Origin: Scolanthus callimorphus
Taxonomy: Eukaryota > Cnidaria > Anthozoa > Actiniaria > Edwardsiidae
Direction: 5' to 3'
NCBI GenBank assembly: GCA_033964015.1
Contig: CM066925.1
Coordinates: 3,423,199 to 3,487,198, forward strand
DNA length: 64,000 bases
Part shown: positions 53,801 to 57,363 of the stretch, piece by piece
Position numbering within the stretch: position 1 is the first letter of the stretch
Layout: every line of letters starts with the position of its first letter
Notes under the pieces: generated by a model
What the model was told of the DNA's origin: nothing
The model's database searches: none
Seen by the model: only the letters and a program-made list of their open reading frames with translations
Position numbers and translations under genes: made by a program

Positions 53801-55600
53801 CAAAAGCTAAAACCATTTTTGCTGCAATTTCCATTGGTTGAGAGTGGTCAATGTGACATTTGGTAATGCCTGCTTTTGCAGGCGACCATCAGTTAAATAT
53901 ATTTTAGTGCAAAATTATCATTTGTACAATAAAAACAATAAGGCATTTCCCTTGGAAAATTTGATGTTCAAACTTCATTATTAAGATCTCAAGCTATTGC
54001 TGTCAGGGCTAATTTTCATGGGCAGCTTATCCCAGGGTAGTACCTTCAATATGGAAGAACCATATTGTTTAAATATTCAGCTAAACAAATACATTTCTTT
54101 TGGGCCATTTTGTTGTCATGGAAAATAAGTTAGCAGACTTCCTTAATTTCATTTCAAAGCACATTTTTACAGCTTGCAAATCTAGAAAGGTCTATTTCTT
54201 TATTAAAAACAATAACTGTCTTGCATTGTGTATAATGCCCCACAAAGAGAATAACAATTTTCCGCTCAGTTAATTGTACATATTTTATCACCTGCAACCT
54301 CTCTGGCATAAATCTAATAAAAAATGATTATAATTGACAGGAATCTATTATCTCACTGTTTTTTCTGTTTCTTTTCTTTCACTTGTAATTACGATAAAGC
54401 TTTTTATCAATATCAGAAAAAGAGGAAGAACTTGGAACAAACTGAAAACAATGAAGTCATTCATAAAACGGGAAACTCAGCCCACGAAAGTGTAGAGTAT
54501 TTGAGCTTATTTGGGAACTTGTAGAGCACGTCCGTTGCGATCGCCTTCATTCAAACGTCACACAATTATTTCCGCTTTACGAATACAGGAAAAAAATCCT
54601 ACGTTCTATGGTATCTTGAAAATAATTATGAACTTTAAAGTGTGCGTATGTGTGTGGGAGAATGAGGATCGAATACTAGGGGAAAAAATTGCTGCAGTTG
54701 CCAGACAGAGCGAGGAACTAAATTTAGCATTGAACACAACATTCGAATGCAATCAATTTTTCTTCTATTTCAATACATGAATGTATAAGTTGTTTGCGGG
54801 GAATGCCAATTGATTCCTTCTTGAGTATCACGAAATGACTTATTCGGAACTCAGAAGTTTCACTTTCAAACATAAGTTATATTAATATCACAACGCTTAA
54901 AATAGCACAATAAAAGTTCAACACCTTGTTCGATCTCTGACGTCTGTGCAACGAAGCCAGAATTTCATTTCAGAATTGTTAAGCTAACTAAACATGCAAA
55001 CAGCTTGCCAATAAATGGAACATTTGATCTATGTTATTGGAGTTTTTTATGGCTCGATACCATTGCACAAACTGACTGGGATCAGAAAAGCAGACGTGTT
55101 TCTTTTGGTTCAAATGCCTCAGATTTCAATGTCAATATGCTAAATACCTAAATTATATAGAGCACGATTTTCATCTGAGCGCAATGACCTACAACAATGG
55201 AAATAAGTTACAAAAGTTCCGAGCATACAACTTGACAGTACTTGAGAAATGGCTAGGTTTGATAGAACAATACAGAATATAATGCAAACTGAAGTTTGAC
55301 AAACTTGACTTCGAAGAGATTCGAAAGGGCTTCGATTTTTGAAGTTGGCGCGCGTCATCCATAAACCACACACCCGAGAACTTAATAAGAAAACTTACCT
55401 TCGCAGATAAATCCCTGGTTTGCTAAACCCCATAGAAGATCTGTACAATGATGACAATAAGTTGGTCGAGTGAAAGATTTCCGTACAAACCGATGTCCGC
55501 TTTGCCCGTGCGCCTGAAAAGCTTCGTCTAGTACAGGTGCCGACAACGGTCGATTGATGAGCCTTTCGGAGCTGGGACTACTAGGTAGGGAATGAAACAT
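12467..55600 (-). CDS. DGKQ: Diacylglycerol kinase, theta type (25 exons; C-terminal exon not found)
   Basis: Lipid kinase: ATP plus diacylglycerol gives phosphatidic acid (EC 2.7.1.107), acting at membranes to end DAG signals. The spliced product reads about 850 residues. Order: C1 fingers at residues 36-85, 99-146 and 165-215, each with the full H-x12-C-x2-C ... C-x2-C-x4-H-x2-C-x7-C pattern; RA-like segments at about 250-500; catalytic domain at about 518-640 with [16 protein letters not shown] and GTGND; accessory domain at about 650-850 with GIGIDAE, GADLWGS, HDGLVEV and DGEPW. Three C1s plus RA before the kinase is the theta (type V) layout; the human protein is about 940 residues. All exon joins keep phase and use GT/AG. 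Odd: a one-base deletion in exon 19, a doubled exon 10, and a terminal exon I could not find. The start is the first ATG before C1-A; upstream untranslated exons cannot be excluded. The call is very secure; the gene symbol is by family. Confidence 0.93.
13088..13141 (-). CDS. DGKQ: DGK-theta exon 24 (54 bp)
   Basis: Acceptor TTGTTTCAG|GGT, donor CAG|GTACAT; 18 codons [18 protein letters not shown], the invariant LRSGIRIAQG motif. Phase 0 both sides. Confidence 0.95.
13264..13440. mobile_element. Fragment of the GTGACAGCCCC MITE family
   Basis: Starts AAAGGGGCACTGTCAC and shares, inverted, the AAACCTAGACGATTATTTTG block found at 16.0 and 35.1 kb. Right end not found. Lies in the intron between exons 24 and 23. 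Confidence 0.5.
13935..14140. repeat. TTG simple repeat
   Basis: Imperfect (TTG)n / (TGT)n run that ends 12 bases from the donor of exon 23. Produces Cys/Val-rich open frames that are not coding. Confidence 0.8.
14152..14226 (-). CDS. DGKQ: DGK-theta exon 23
   Basis: Acceptor GGTTCCAG|GAG, donor AGT|GTTTGT; 25 codons. [17 protein letters not shown] equals the DDGLLEVVGVTGVVHM block. A TTG-rich simple repeat lies just past the donor. Confidence 0.92.
14608..14650 (-). CDS. DGKQ: DGK-theta exon 22 (43 bp)
   Basis: Acceptor TCTGTAG|C, donor GAC|GTAAGT. Completes Ser, then [14 protein letters not shown]: the invariant GADLWG motif of DGK accessory domains. Confidence 0.95.
15418..15610. repeat. 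Minisatellite, 21-bp unit, about 9 copies
   Basis: Unit AATAATCTAGCGGGAGAGGTC with small changes. It ends within ten bases of the exon 21 donor (15617), so it fills the start of intron 21. Confidence 0.92.
15618..15679 (-). CDS. DGKQ: DGK-theta exon 21
   Basis: Acceptor TTTAAAG|GTG, donor [30 protein letters not shown] matches the LPSIEGLIFINIPS block. A 21-bp minisatellite starts at its donor. Confidence 0.93.
15701..16126. mobile_element. MITE, GTGACAGCCCC family, intron 20
   Basis: Ends AAAGGGAGGCTGTCACG and complement of CGTGACAGCCCCCTTT. The left end is doubled (GGAGGCTGTCACGCTCGG twice). Interior AAACCTAGATAGTTATTTTG is shared with copies at 13.3 and 34.7-35.2 kb. Confidence 0.7.
16211..16301 (-). 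CDS. DGKQ: DGK-theta exon 20: accessory domain
   Basis: Acceptor TTCCTAG|G, donor [24 protein letters not shown] is the highly conserved HNKGVY-RVGLQK block of DGKs. Confidence 0.92.
16692..16882 (-). CDS. DGKQ: DGK-theta exon 19: accessory domain start, with a 1-base deletion
   Basis: Acceptor CCGTGCAG|G, donor AGCAG|GTTCGT. The 5' part reads [13 protein letters not shown] and PNVFVMNN; the 3' part, in the next frame, reads [15 protein letters not shown] and EFTSR. The exon is 191 bp, and 192 would keep phase. The base is missing near 16774-16777, inside the N-Y-I-G-I-G motif. As given, the frame runs into stop codons. Sequencing error or a true null allele are both possible. Confidence 0.9.
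16975..17462 (-). mobile_element. LINE 3' remnant
   Basis: On the minus strand: a decayed C-terminal reverse-transcriptase tail, reading [13 protein letters not shown], a stop where Trp is expected, then [19 protein letters not shown], then 3' UTR ending in (TTG)n at about 16978. Same orientation as the host gene. The UTR pairs with the fragment at 38.47 kb. Confidence 0.6.
17820..17928 (-). CDS. DGKQ: DGK-theta exon 18: GNDxxR segment
   Basis: Acceptor ATTCACAG|GA, donor ATAG|GTAGGC; 35 whole codons. [13 protein letters not shown] completes GTGND and the catalytic domain, ending HLDR. It is the only exon between 16.9 and 24.4 kb; the 5.56-kb TIR element lies in the intron before it. Confidence 0.93.
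18301..18309. repeat. 9-bp target site duplication, left
   Basis: ATCCGTTAA directly left of the TIR element; an exact copy is at 23865-23873. Confidence 0.9.
18541..18931. mobile_element. Foldback insertion inside the left arm
   Basis: The right arm preserves the empty site (GTGTATAATTAAG). The left arm has 391 bp inserted there, flanked by TATTAT and TATAAT. Contains two abutting perfect palindromes and a stem with arms of about 55 bases (18795-18916). Confidence 0.8.
18612..18657. repeat. Two abutting perfect palindromes (24 and 22 bp)
   Basis: Half sites AAGAATCAGC / GCTGATTCTT. The first is centred on GCATGC, the second on CTAG; they join at 18635/18636. Confidence 0.95.
19215..20040. 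mobile_element. PIF/Harbinger-like MITE, copy 1
   Basis: TIR TGTATCAGTCAATTCCAGCG then GTGACCA at both ends, with TTA on each side (19212-19214, 20041-20043). Long C-run just inside the left end, long G-run just inside the right end. A TWA target with short TIRs fits PIF/Harbinger; the assignment is inferred from TSD only. Confidence 0.8.
20770..20878. repeat. C-run MITE fragment
   Basis: CCCCCATGGATAGAATGC, then a C-run of about 33 bases (near 20838-20870). Resembles the GGTTCCAATAAATATCC family but is truncated. Confidence 0.4.
21131..21350. mobile_element. GTGTGGTTCCA MITE with C- and G-runs
   Basis: Left TGTGGTTCCAATAAATATCC ATACCCC; right GGGGTATGGATAATTTC TGGAAACACA. A 20-odd base C-run and a matching G-run lie inside. 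Relatives at 23072-23240 and 51360-51760. Confidence 0.7.
21855..22935. repeat. Array of about 24 palindrome-bearing 43-48-bp units
   Basis: Each unit has TCATCCTTCAGAAGGAGG then CTGTGATTTTAAAAC. TCCTTCAGAAGGA is a 13-base palindrome around a single centre base. The same motif forms part of the element's own terminal repeat (18325-18342). Variant units (CACAAGG, GAGCTGCTG) recur about 350 bp apart, so there is a higher-order period. Confidence 0.92.
23072..23240. mobile_element. Second GTGTGGTTCCA MITE, decayed
   Basis: Begins ATGTGTGGTTCCAAAAAATA, then Pro-codon-like C-rich stretch with GGAATTTCCAAAGAAAAATA as in the 21.1-kb copy. The right end is unclear. Confidence 0.55.
23865..23873. repeat. 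9-bp target site duplication, right
   Basis: ATCCGTTAA, identical to 18301-18309. Confidence 0.9.
24389..24537 (-). CDS. DGKQ: DGK-theta exon 17: catalytic core
   Basis: Acceptor TTCCCCAG|G, donor [27 protein letters not shown] carries the glycine-rich GGDGT motif needed for phosphotransfer in this family; [10 protein letters not shown] leads into exon 18. Confidence 0.97.
24882..25035. mobile_element. Foldback MITE in intron 16
   Basis: Arms CCTCCAGCCAAATTATCTAA and complement of TTAGATGGTTTGACTGGAGG; the inner CGCCTAGTGCA pieces also pair. A weaker copy of the arm motif lies at 24640-24760. Confidence 0.65.
25086..25237 (-). CDS. DGKQ: DGK-theta exon 16: start of catalytic domain
   Basis: Acceptor TTCCACAG|CCG, donor [26 protein letters not shown], the SKSGG loop, [10 protein letters not shown] and GGPLPG are hallmark DAGK catalytic motifs. 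The ATP-binding region begins here. Confidence 0.97.
25875..26002. mobile_element. Foldback MITE, intron 15
   Basis: AACCATTATCCTGC ... ATCGTCTGAT faces ATCAGACGATG ... GCAGGATAATGGTT. Short loop with no coding. Confidence 0.6.
26787..26902 (-). CDS. DGKQ: DGK-theta exon 15
   Basis: Acceptor TTCGTAG|GC, donor CAC|GTGAGT; 38 codons ([15 protein letters not shown] ... VKILPTIH). Last part of the regulatory region just before the kinase domain. Confidence 0.92.
27246..27287 (-). CDS. DGKQ: DGK-theta exon 14 (42 bp)
   Basis: Acceptor TTTACAG|CT, donor TATG|GTATGT. Short exon in phase 1 at both ends; [15 protein letters not shown] fills the gap between exons 13 and 15 and matches ATVVSVSHIYSSQG in human. 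Confidence 0.88.
27345..27490. repeat. Half of a CAGGGGCGAATCC MITE with G-run
   Basis: CAGGGGCGAATCCGGGATCTCC then a 23-base G-run and CAAATACAGTACATG, as in the complete 60146-60289 element. Right end missing. Confidence 0.45.
27777..27924 (-). CDS. DGKQ: DGK-theta exon 13
   Basis: Acceptor TTTTTTCAG|AAA, donor AGCA|GTAAGT; 49 codons plus one base. [10 protein letters not shown] then [17 protein letters not shown], the conserved block TRFYVAE ... LFVGGLPPGL of the theta class. Confidence 0.92.
28226..29404 (+). CDS. LINE reverse transcriptase, N-terminally truncated
   Basis: RNA-dependent DNA polymerase used for target-primed retrotransposition. Seen in order: [13 protein letters not shown] (motif A), [14 protein letters not shown] and YINDLP (motif B), [10 protein letters not shown] (the catalytic motif C, with F-A-D-D), then a thumb region with [14 protein letters not shown] and a C-terminal VWNAIPSS ... 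[10 protein letters not shown]. No endonuclease and no early RT motifs, so it is dead on arrival. The first 20 or so codons probably come from the host TIR element. The FADD box and [11 protein letters not shown] fit the Jockey/CR1/L2 group. The frame is unbroken to the stop, which suggests a fairly young insertion. Confidence 0.85.
   Translation: MAIEIKCHNTRSNQRLVKCIRREVTVGVFLDLSKAFDTLDHKILFSKLEHYGIRGAALDWVKSYFSERLQFVQYNQTSSSMRQIQCGVPQGSILGPLFFILYINDLPNVSQLTEALLFADDTSIFSSHRDQNHLITTLNEELTKIDDWMRANKLSVNIKKTNYVIFKPAQKKLTIELPVILGKQILEEQKSVKFLGTYIDNNLTWKPHINYLCKKLSKSIGIISKSRYFLSEKTLLSLYYTLVYPYITYCNTVWASTYPTNLNRIYLLQKRVVRAITKSDFLAHSAPLFSRLKVLDIFQVNAFYVAKFMYLHQNRLLPPIFLDLFQTGSQIHDYNTRQATNLRPHNCRTNIKKFTILSQGPKVWNAIPSSISFSLSLFSFKNKLKEFLLNRS
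28285..29600 (+). mobile_element. 5'-truncated LINE, CR1/L2-like
   Basis: Starts inside the RT palm and runs through the 3' UTR to a tail rich in AAATGAA. Antisense to the kinase gene. Exact 5' edge and target duplication are uncertain. Confidence 0.8.
30268..33171. mobile_element. 2.9-kb TIR element with TGCA-rich subterminal repeats
   Basis: TACGGACGATGAGGCTATGC at the left and its near complement at the right; about 48 bases pair with two or three mismatches through GCAGGAACGCTAATTT. Both inner flanks carry many GCACTGCA / TGCATGAGCAATGCTGAG type pieces. No recognised transposase. Target duplication is not evident. Confidence 0.75.
31968..32171 (-). other. Unassigned open frame inside the 2.9-kb TIR element
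   Basis: An open stretch ([20 protein letters not shown] then [12 protein letters not shown]) of about 68 codons with protein-like composition. It resembles nothing I recognise. It could be a fragment of the element's lost protein or chance. No splice support. Confidence 0.2.
33398..33459 (-). CDS. DGKQ: DGK-theta exon 12
   Basis: Acceptor TTTTAG|TG, donor AAG|GTAAAG. Completes Val, then [20 protein letters not shown], parallel to QRTMLMDEQPLLDRLQDIRQ in human DGK-theta. The following intron holds two TIR elements and a LINE. Confidence 0.9.
33875..34050 (+). pseudogene. LINE C-terminal relic
   Basis: Frame reads [19 protein letters not shown] then [11 protein letters not shown], resembling the post-RT YxAHVxRMxNDxxxKQ region of non-LTR elements. 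Short and isolated. Confidence 0.4.
34334..34656. mobile_element. GGCCGCGCGGAGATACG hairpin MITE, copy 1
   Basis: Inverted TTTATATAATAAA-type ends, with a long stem whose right arm is shortened relative to the copy at 60477-60804. Confidence 0.7.
34728..35162. mobile_element. GTGACAGCCCC-family MITE split by a second MITE
   Basis: AATTCCATCCGCTCGATAAC on the left and AACCTAGACGATTATTTTGC on the right belong to the family seen at 13.3 and 15.7 kb. Between them an inverted pair TTTGTCGCGCGAG / CGCGCGAGAAAAATCG (34800-35073) marks a nested element. Edges approximate. Confidence 0.55.
35214..35265 (-). CDS. DGKQ: DGK-theta exon 11 (RA2)
   Basis: Acceptor TTGTAG|GAG, donor GGAG|GTGAGC; 17 codons plus one base ([17 protein letters not shown]). 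Corresponds to ESFQLVEVAM in the human protein. Confidence 0.88.
35506..35720. mobile_element. MITE with CAGGGCTGGAAATT ends and GTCGCC repeats
   Basis: Left CAGGGCTGGAAATTAA, right AATTTCCAGCACTG. Interior repeats TGGTCGCCAGG and relatives about six times. The CAG start is seen in hAT elements; the class is not proved. Confidence 0.6.
35917..35988 (-). CDS. DGKQ: DGK-theta exon 10, copy B (tandem duplicate)
   Basis: A second 72-bp open exon 200 bp downstream of copy A, acceptor ATTCTAG|ACT and donor TCG|GTATGG. It keeps the core VAASTT and ends KKVCLS. Same length and phase 0 at both ends, so either copy could splice to exon 11. It has lost the SDAIAV residues of copy A, so it is either an alternative exon or a decaying duplicate. 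Confidence 0.5.
36117..36188 (-). CDS. DGKQ: DGK-theta exon 10, copy A (RA2)
   Basis: Twenty-four codons, donor TCG|GTATGA; acceptor TTCAAG|ACC is chosen to match copy B's length and phase. Reads [16 protein letters not shown] then SLKKFGLS, matching the human VTPKSTARSVVLEV segment. A stronger acceptor, TTTACAG, lies 21 bases upstream but would break phase with exon 9 or the microexon. Confidence 0.75.
36247..36279 (-). CDS. DGKQ: Candidate 33-bp microexon of DGK-theta
   Basis: TTTTTCAG|TAC ... TAC|GTGCGA gives 11 codons in phase 0 ([11 protein letters not shown]). The human protein has about ten to fifteen residues here (around YPGWLKVGVAY) that exons 9 and 10 do not supply. Fit is by position, phase and a loose resemblance only; GTGCGA is a weak donor. 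Confidence 0.4.
37722..37807 (-). CDS. DGKQ: DGK-theta exon 9: RA-region end
   Basis: Acceptor TGGAAG|GG, donor AAG|GTAAG. Completes Arg from exon 8, then [15 protein letters not shown] and PLIFLRIK. Sequence match to relatives is weak, but phase on both sides and the PLD-x-E-E-x-P style loop of RA domains support it. Confidence 0.78.
37925..38454. mobile_element. PIF/Harbinger-like MITE, copy 2 (right tip lost)
   Basis: Starts TGTATCAGTCAATTCCAGCG after TTA. The right end reads GGTCACCGCTGGAATTGACT GA and then breaks off, missing the last four bases and its TTA. G-run at 38413-38430. Confidence 0.8.
38468..38606 (-). mobile_element. LINE 3' UTR fragment with (TTG)n tail
   Basis: On the minus strand GCTAAATAAAGTG followed by TTGTTGTTGTTG; matches the tail at 16975-17095. 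No coding part. Confidence 0.5.
38692..40020 (+). CDS. LINE ORF1: coiled coil plus SGNH/GDSL-type esterase
   Basis: 442 codons. Residues 1-100 are charged and heptad-like (coiled coil); 100-215 is a low-complexity Gln/Ser linker; 216-375 is an SGNH-hydrolase-like domain: [10 protein letters not shown] (block I, catalytic Ser224), HTGTNDV (block III) and DDVHLNN (block V, D-x-x-H). A basic RGG-like tail follows (GRGGTYRRG). Esterase-type ORF1 proteins are known in several LINE clades and are thought to bind RNA or membranes. The frame stays open upstream of the chosen ATG ([15 protein letters not shown]), so the true start may be further 5'. Confidence 0.85.
   Translation: MVTKNTIELNESYMDGADYKQQIKNNLADVKRQLETSIDEIKTEIGASVKNIAKQVTTLSSKLSNELKPLKEKALGTGETIKEILQQLNDLKKLVKKSEDSLLMQLSLHSTNEDFLHSEAHTPVEAAAASRSFAEVAQTSPNDGPTVNSTFTVNHPVQQENRVNATTSLSQTPDRSHERQQQQFPEFTAASNQTRPAHRYVSEENRRQDEESTVPGPVLILGDSIIKGIQERRFCPTRFVNKKYVPGGTQNMVQYLNEMEDPNVYDLIILHTGTNDVQRLRVSDIVDNMENCVNILKQRWPNANIALSGVLHAPRGDNTKIDDVNYLYDEICTHYDLKFIDNQKVTSDAFGIFDPEVFYDDVHLNNNIGIKKLVANIKIHTGLKSTTAGRGGTYRRGFQARPSHQQQSRRWNVRQSHTPPPIDALNALAEYFKLINNRHRPR
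40055..41129 (+). pseudogene. LINE ORF2, endonuclease part (broken)
   Basis: APE-type endonuclease: [11 protein letters not shown] at the start, [17 protein letters not shown], a MITE inserted after FLGTVY, then GDLNARTG and, after a frameshift in an A-run near 40990, [12 protein letters not shown]. All expected motifs are present but in three pieces. It cannot make an active enzyme as it stands. Confidence 0.85.
40401..40657. mobile_element. 257-bp MITE inside the LINE endonuclease
   Basis: TIR ACCGTTTCCGGGAAACGTTG against complement CAACGTTTCCCGGAAACGGT. ATAT is doubled at both sides. Removing it and one ATAT restores the reading frame across the join, which proves the insertion. Confidence 0.92.
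41072..43790 (+). pseudogene. LINE ORF2, reverse transcriptase and C-terminus (frameshifted)
   Basis: Second reading piece 41072-41569, then 41515-43425 with the RT core: [23 protein letters not shown] (motif A), [13 protein letters not shown] (motif B), [11 protein letters not shown] (motif C), and a thumb with LYGSEVWG. A further shift near 43400 separates the C-terminal CPLC ... [10 protein letters not shown] zinc knuckle (43440-43787). At least two of the shifts fall in A-runs. The second family copy reads straight through the last junction, confirming the loss here. Confidence 0.9.
44283..44302. repeat. 20-base C-run
   Basis: Pure C homopolymer 34 bases from the exon 8 donor. Confidence 0.9.
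44336..44408 (-). CDS. DGKQ: DGK-theta exon 8: RA-like region
   Basis: Acceptor TTCTAG|GAT, donor AACC|GTAAGT; 24 codons plus one base ([19 protein letters not shown]). Continues the RA fold from exon 7 in phase 0. A 3.9-kb LINE-bearing intron begins about 400 bp downstream. Confidence 0.87.
44595..45528. mobile_element. 934-bp TIR element with TAA flanks
   Basis: AGGCTGGTTTCCATATAGTC and the complement of GACTATATGGAAACCAGGCC T at the right. TAA at 44592-44594 and 45529-45531. TWA duplication again fits PIF/Harbinger. No ORF. Confidence 0.75.
45533..46180. repeat. Tandem repeat, about 160-180-bp unit, four copies
   Basis: Each unit has GCTATTTTCGGCGGAATCTA, CTTGAATCGTATGATATC and GAGATATCATACGATTCTA (the last two form a hairpin). 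A single unit also lies at 8825-8990. The array stops about ten bases from exon 7. Confidence 0.85.
46189..46286 (-). CDS. DGKQ: DGK-theta exon 7: start of RA-like region
   Basis: Acceptor TATAG|AC, donor TTA|GTAAGT. Reads [10 protein letters not shown] then [13 protein letters not shown], like the first strands of the Ras-association fold in DGK-theta (KIFDGDD ... VTVSR in human). A roughly 175-bp tandem repeat runs up to its donor side. Confidence 0.87.
47458..47648. mobile_element. MITE with 27-bp perfect TIR
   Basis: AAAAACGCCAACAAATGATT at the left, its exact complement at the right. Confidence 0.8.
47850..47962. repeat. Inverted repeat with CCATCTTGG arms
   Basis: CGCCATCTTGGACGGG faces CCCGTCCAAGATGGCG. 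CCATCTTGG matches the YY1 core, but the context is a foldback, so a regulatory role is only a possibility. Confidence 0.6.
48353..48491 (-). CDS. DGKQ: DGK-theta exon 6: end of C1-C and linker
   Basis: Acceptor TTAACAG|GCT, donor AGAG|GTGAGT; 46 codons plus one base. AHTYC and AEEC close C1-C, then the family block [14 protein letters not shown] and a Ser-rich linker. The closing residues fall exactly at the expected C1 spacing, which fixes the frame. Confidence 0.9.
48546..48698. mobile_element. Foldback MITE, CTCGTACCCAGAGCTC family, copy 2
   Basis: Same arms and interior TTTGCTGATTGGCT as 6535-6748. Fifty-five bases upstream of exon 6. Confidence 0.65.
48716..48871. mobile_element. Foldback MITE with TAGTAGCCTGCGAG ends
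   Basis: TAGTAGCCTGCGAGCCGCC faces the complement of GAGGCAGCTCACATGCTACTA; inner TTTGGGACG/ATATTCG arms also pair in part. Confidence 0.65.
49214..49448. mobile_element. MITE with GGCCTGTTTC ends and TAA flanks
   Basis: GGCCTGTTTCAAACGTCG faces the complement of CGACGTCTGAAACTGGCC; TAA at 49211-49213 and 49449-49451. Confidence 0.75.
49503..49870 (-). mobile_element. LINE 3' fragment (RT C-terminus)
   Basis: On the minus strand [15 protein letters not shown], then [28 protein letters not shown] and [10 protein letters not shown]: the post-RT domain of CR1/L2-like LINEs, ending in an (ATT)n tail. Differs from the YADD-type family at 38.6 and 57.4 kb. Confidence 0.8.
50279..50410 (-). CDS. 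DGKQ: DGK-theta exon 5: C1-C, first half
   Basis: Forty-four codons, acceptor TTTTAG|CAA, donor [20 protein letters not shown] and LKCSWC are the third, divergent C1 finger of the theta class. The HHWREGN start closely resembles vertebrate DGK-theta. Confidence 0.93.
51046..51134 (-). CDS. DGKQ: DGK-theta exon 4: C1-B, second half
   Basis: Acceptor CTTTCAG|TC, donor AAG|GTAAG. Reads [10 protein letters not shown] and SICDC, completing finger two, followed by a short linker [12 protein letters not shown]. Phase 1 in, phase 0 out. Confidence 0.92.
51360..51770. mobile_element. C-run MITE pair, GTGGTTCCA-like
   Basis: C-run at 51405-51422, GGAATTTCC and GAAACCACAC pieces. Two decayed copies may lie tail to tail. 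In the intron between exons 4 and 3. Confidence 0.45.
51813..51915 (-). CDS. DGKQ: DGK-theta exon 3: C1-B, first half
   Basis: Acceptor TTGTTCAG|GAA, donor CAAG|GTAGGT; 34 codons plus one base. Starts EPVAHTW, then FCNVC and FRC of the second C1 finger. Joins exon 2 in phase 0. Confidence 0.92.
52005..52084 (-). CDS. DGKQ: DGK-theta exon 2: second half of C1-A
   Basis: Acceptor TTTCAG|TT, donor AAG|GTATTT. The two leading bases complete Val after exon 1 and give [10 protein letters not shown] then TPC, closing the first C1 finger (C69, H74, C77, C85). Ends in phase 0. Intron 1 before it (52.1-55.4 kb) is filled with tandem repeats. Confidence 0.9.
52242..52258. repeat. 17-base G-run
   Basis: Pure G homopolymer followed by TGGATGATTTTG and TCCTGCACGGCCCGAAGGGC; likely a MITE remnant about 160 bases upstream of exon 2. 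Confidence 0.8.
52545..53335. repeat. Tandem repeat in intron 1, about 105-130-bp units
   Basis: Units share GATATTGACTTTTCTAGT, TGATGACGTCA, CACGTGAC, GGTGGTGCACCCCCCTTGCC and ACCCAAGTTTGG. About six units, two of them a longer variant with CAACACCC and CATACAAAAGTGACC. Six perfect TGACGTCA sites lie inside. Confidence 0.9.
52573..53061. promoter_or_regulatory. Cluster of six CRE palindromes and E-boxes
   Basis: TGACGTCA at 52573, 52677, 52689, 52805, 52934 and 53054, most followed closely by CACGTG or CACGTGAC. These are consensus sites for CREB/ATF and bHLH (USF/MYC-like) factors in animals. They are produced by the tandem repeat, so a regulatory role is a hypothesis. Confidence 0.4.
53336..55398. 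other. Intron 1 remainder, nothing recognised
   Basis: AT-rich, no TIR and no exon seen; some CRE-like half sites near 53540. Confidence 0.4.
55399..55600 (-). CDS. DGKQ: DGK-theta exon 1: N-terminus and first half of C1-A
   Basis: Sixty-seven codons plus one base, donor AAG|GTAAGT. A short Ser/Pro-rich leader precedes the C1 finger, which opens at H36 and shows TYCHHC and the LWGLANQGF loop typical of C1. The ATG at 55598-55600 is the only Met in the frame ahead of the finger. The loop shape resembles DAG-binding C1 domains, but binding is inferred. Confidence 0.9.
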
Positions 55601-55794
55601 ATTTAGGAATTCACAAATGTGGAGCCATAAGGGAAATGTGGTTAATCATAGCACAACATTCGCCCTGTTGTACTCCAAACTGTCCCGCAAGTGTAGTAAA
55701 CATAACAACCCTTGGCGCGAGCCCGCATCTTATCAGCGGTCTGTCAATGCAATATAGCCTCGTTCTGGTGTGTATACTAGTGGAATGGCAAGCA

Positions 55795-56003
55795 CAGGGG
55801 ACCCAAACTCATATTTTGTCCGACACTCATATTTTGTCCGACTCGAAAATGTGTAAGCCATTGTAATTGTTAATAAAATTCACGAAACTCACCTGGCAGT
55901 TATTAGAGGTATTTGTCTTCATTGCGTGAGTTTCGTGAATTTTTATTAACAATTTCTTACAAACATATGTTTCGAGCCACAAAATATGAGCTTGGGTCCC
56001 CTG
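55795..56003. mobile_element. Foldback MITE with CAGGGGACCC ends
   Basis: CAGGGGACCCAAACTCATAT and complement of ATATGAGCTTGGGTCCCCTG; inner arms ATTAACAA ... ACGAAACTCA pair too. Upstream of exon 1 by 195 bases, so it may sit in or near the promoter. Confidence 0.75.
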
Positions 56004-56324
56004 TGCGGCAAGCGGAGGTTTACATGCTCTATATCGAGTGGTTTACATGCTCTATATCGAGTTTGAGTACAGTAAGAGTGAACAACTCCGATACAATATT
56101 CGTGACATATCCTTTGCCCGGGGGGGGGGGGGGGGAAATTAGGGAGATTGGTATCTTTTAAGGCCGAAATATGTGTCCAAATTGTTTTCTCTCATGATGG
56201 TGCTTCTAAAAACCGTGTAAGAAAGAGAGATTACTCGATGAGAAGACGATAAATAAGAAACAAACACGGAAATTTCATGATGGGTATCTTTTACCTGTCT
56301 CCTTCGCGCCTACTTTGCACATAA

Positions 56325-57263
56325 TGTATCAGTCAATTCCAGCGGTGACCATCCCCCCCCCCCCCCCCCTCGGGACACCGTGGGGCATTTGCGCACCGCT
56401 GCCTTCCCTGGGGTGGGGAATTTTGAAAATTTTGCTGGTCCCAGGGTCGGGGATTGTTTTTCCCCGGGGGAGGGGGGTGGGGAATTTTGGTTTTCTAATC
56501 TCAAGCGCGTCGGGTTTTGCGAACTACAACACCAGCTACAATAACTATCGTTTGGCAGTTACAAAGTCCCAGTTACAGAAAATAACGCCACATAAAATAT
56601 AATGCAGAGCATGGCCCCTATACACCACGTTTGGGGAAGACACATTTGCACATTTCGCAGTTAACGTCTCCTATAGAGAAGAAACAGATTTCGCAATTTC
56701 GTCTCAGTGGAAAAACATAAAAATGAATTGACACTATAAAAGAGTTCCAATTTAGCAAAAAGTCAAGTAACATAACTGTCAAATAGTTGCTCTGCAAAAA
56801 GAATGAAGGTAAATTTCGCATTGAGAGATTCCGGAGACAATTTGCAGAAATGGCTATAACGGCGAATGGCCTAGGAATGTCTACCGATATTGTACTAATA
56901 CCTTAGTTTCACTTCTTATTTATATTTTGTCTCACTTTCAGTGATGTGAGAACTCGTTCAAAGACGAGAAAACTAAAGTACATTTACTGAAACGAATTAT
57001 AAATGCTCGGACAGTATAAATGGAGTTGAAGTTTTTGTTGTGAAGCTTTGTCACGCAGAGTCGATGGAATCCTACCGGGCTTTTTCTCGTCCCGGGGGTG
57101 GGGCATTTTTCCGCTTTTTGTGTTCCCCGCCGTGGAGTATTTTGCATTTTTGCTAGCCTGGGGGTGGGGAATTTTCAGTTTTATTTTTAAATGACCAAAA
57201 TCCCGGGGGTTGCCCGGGGGGGGGGGGGGGGGGGCATGGTCAGCGCTGGAATTGACTGATACA
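56325..57263. mobile_element. PIF/Harbinger-like MITE, copy 3
   Basis: TGTATCAGTCAATTCCAGCG at both ends, TAA at 56322-56324 and 57264-57266, C-run inside the left end and G-run inside the right. Inserted in element D. Confidence 0.85.
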
Positions 57264-57363
57264 TAAGGCCTCATCTTTTAGGGTAAGAAATTATTTGAGC
57301 CACGCCATGGCCCGCCATGTTTGGTATCTTTTAGGGGTGAAACTGAAAATTTCCGACGATCAT

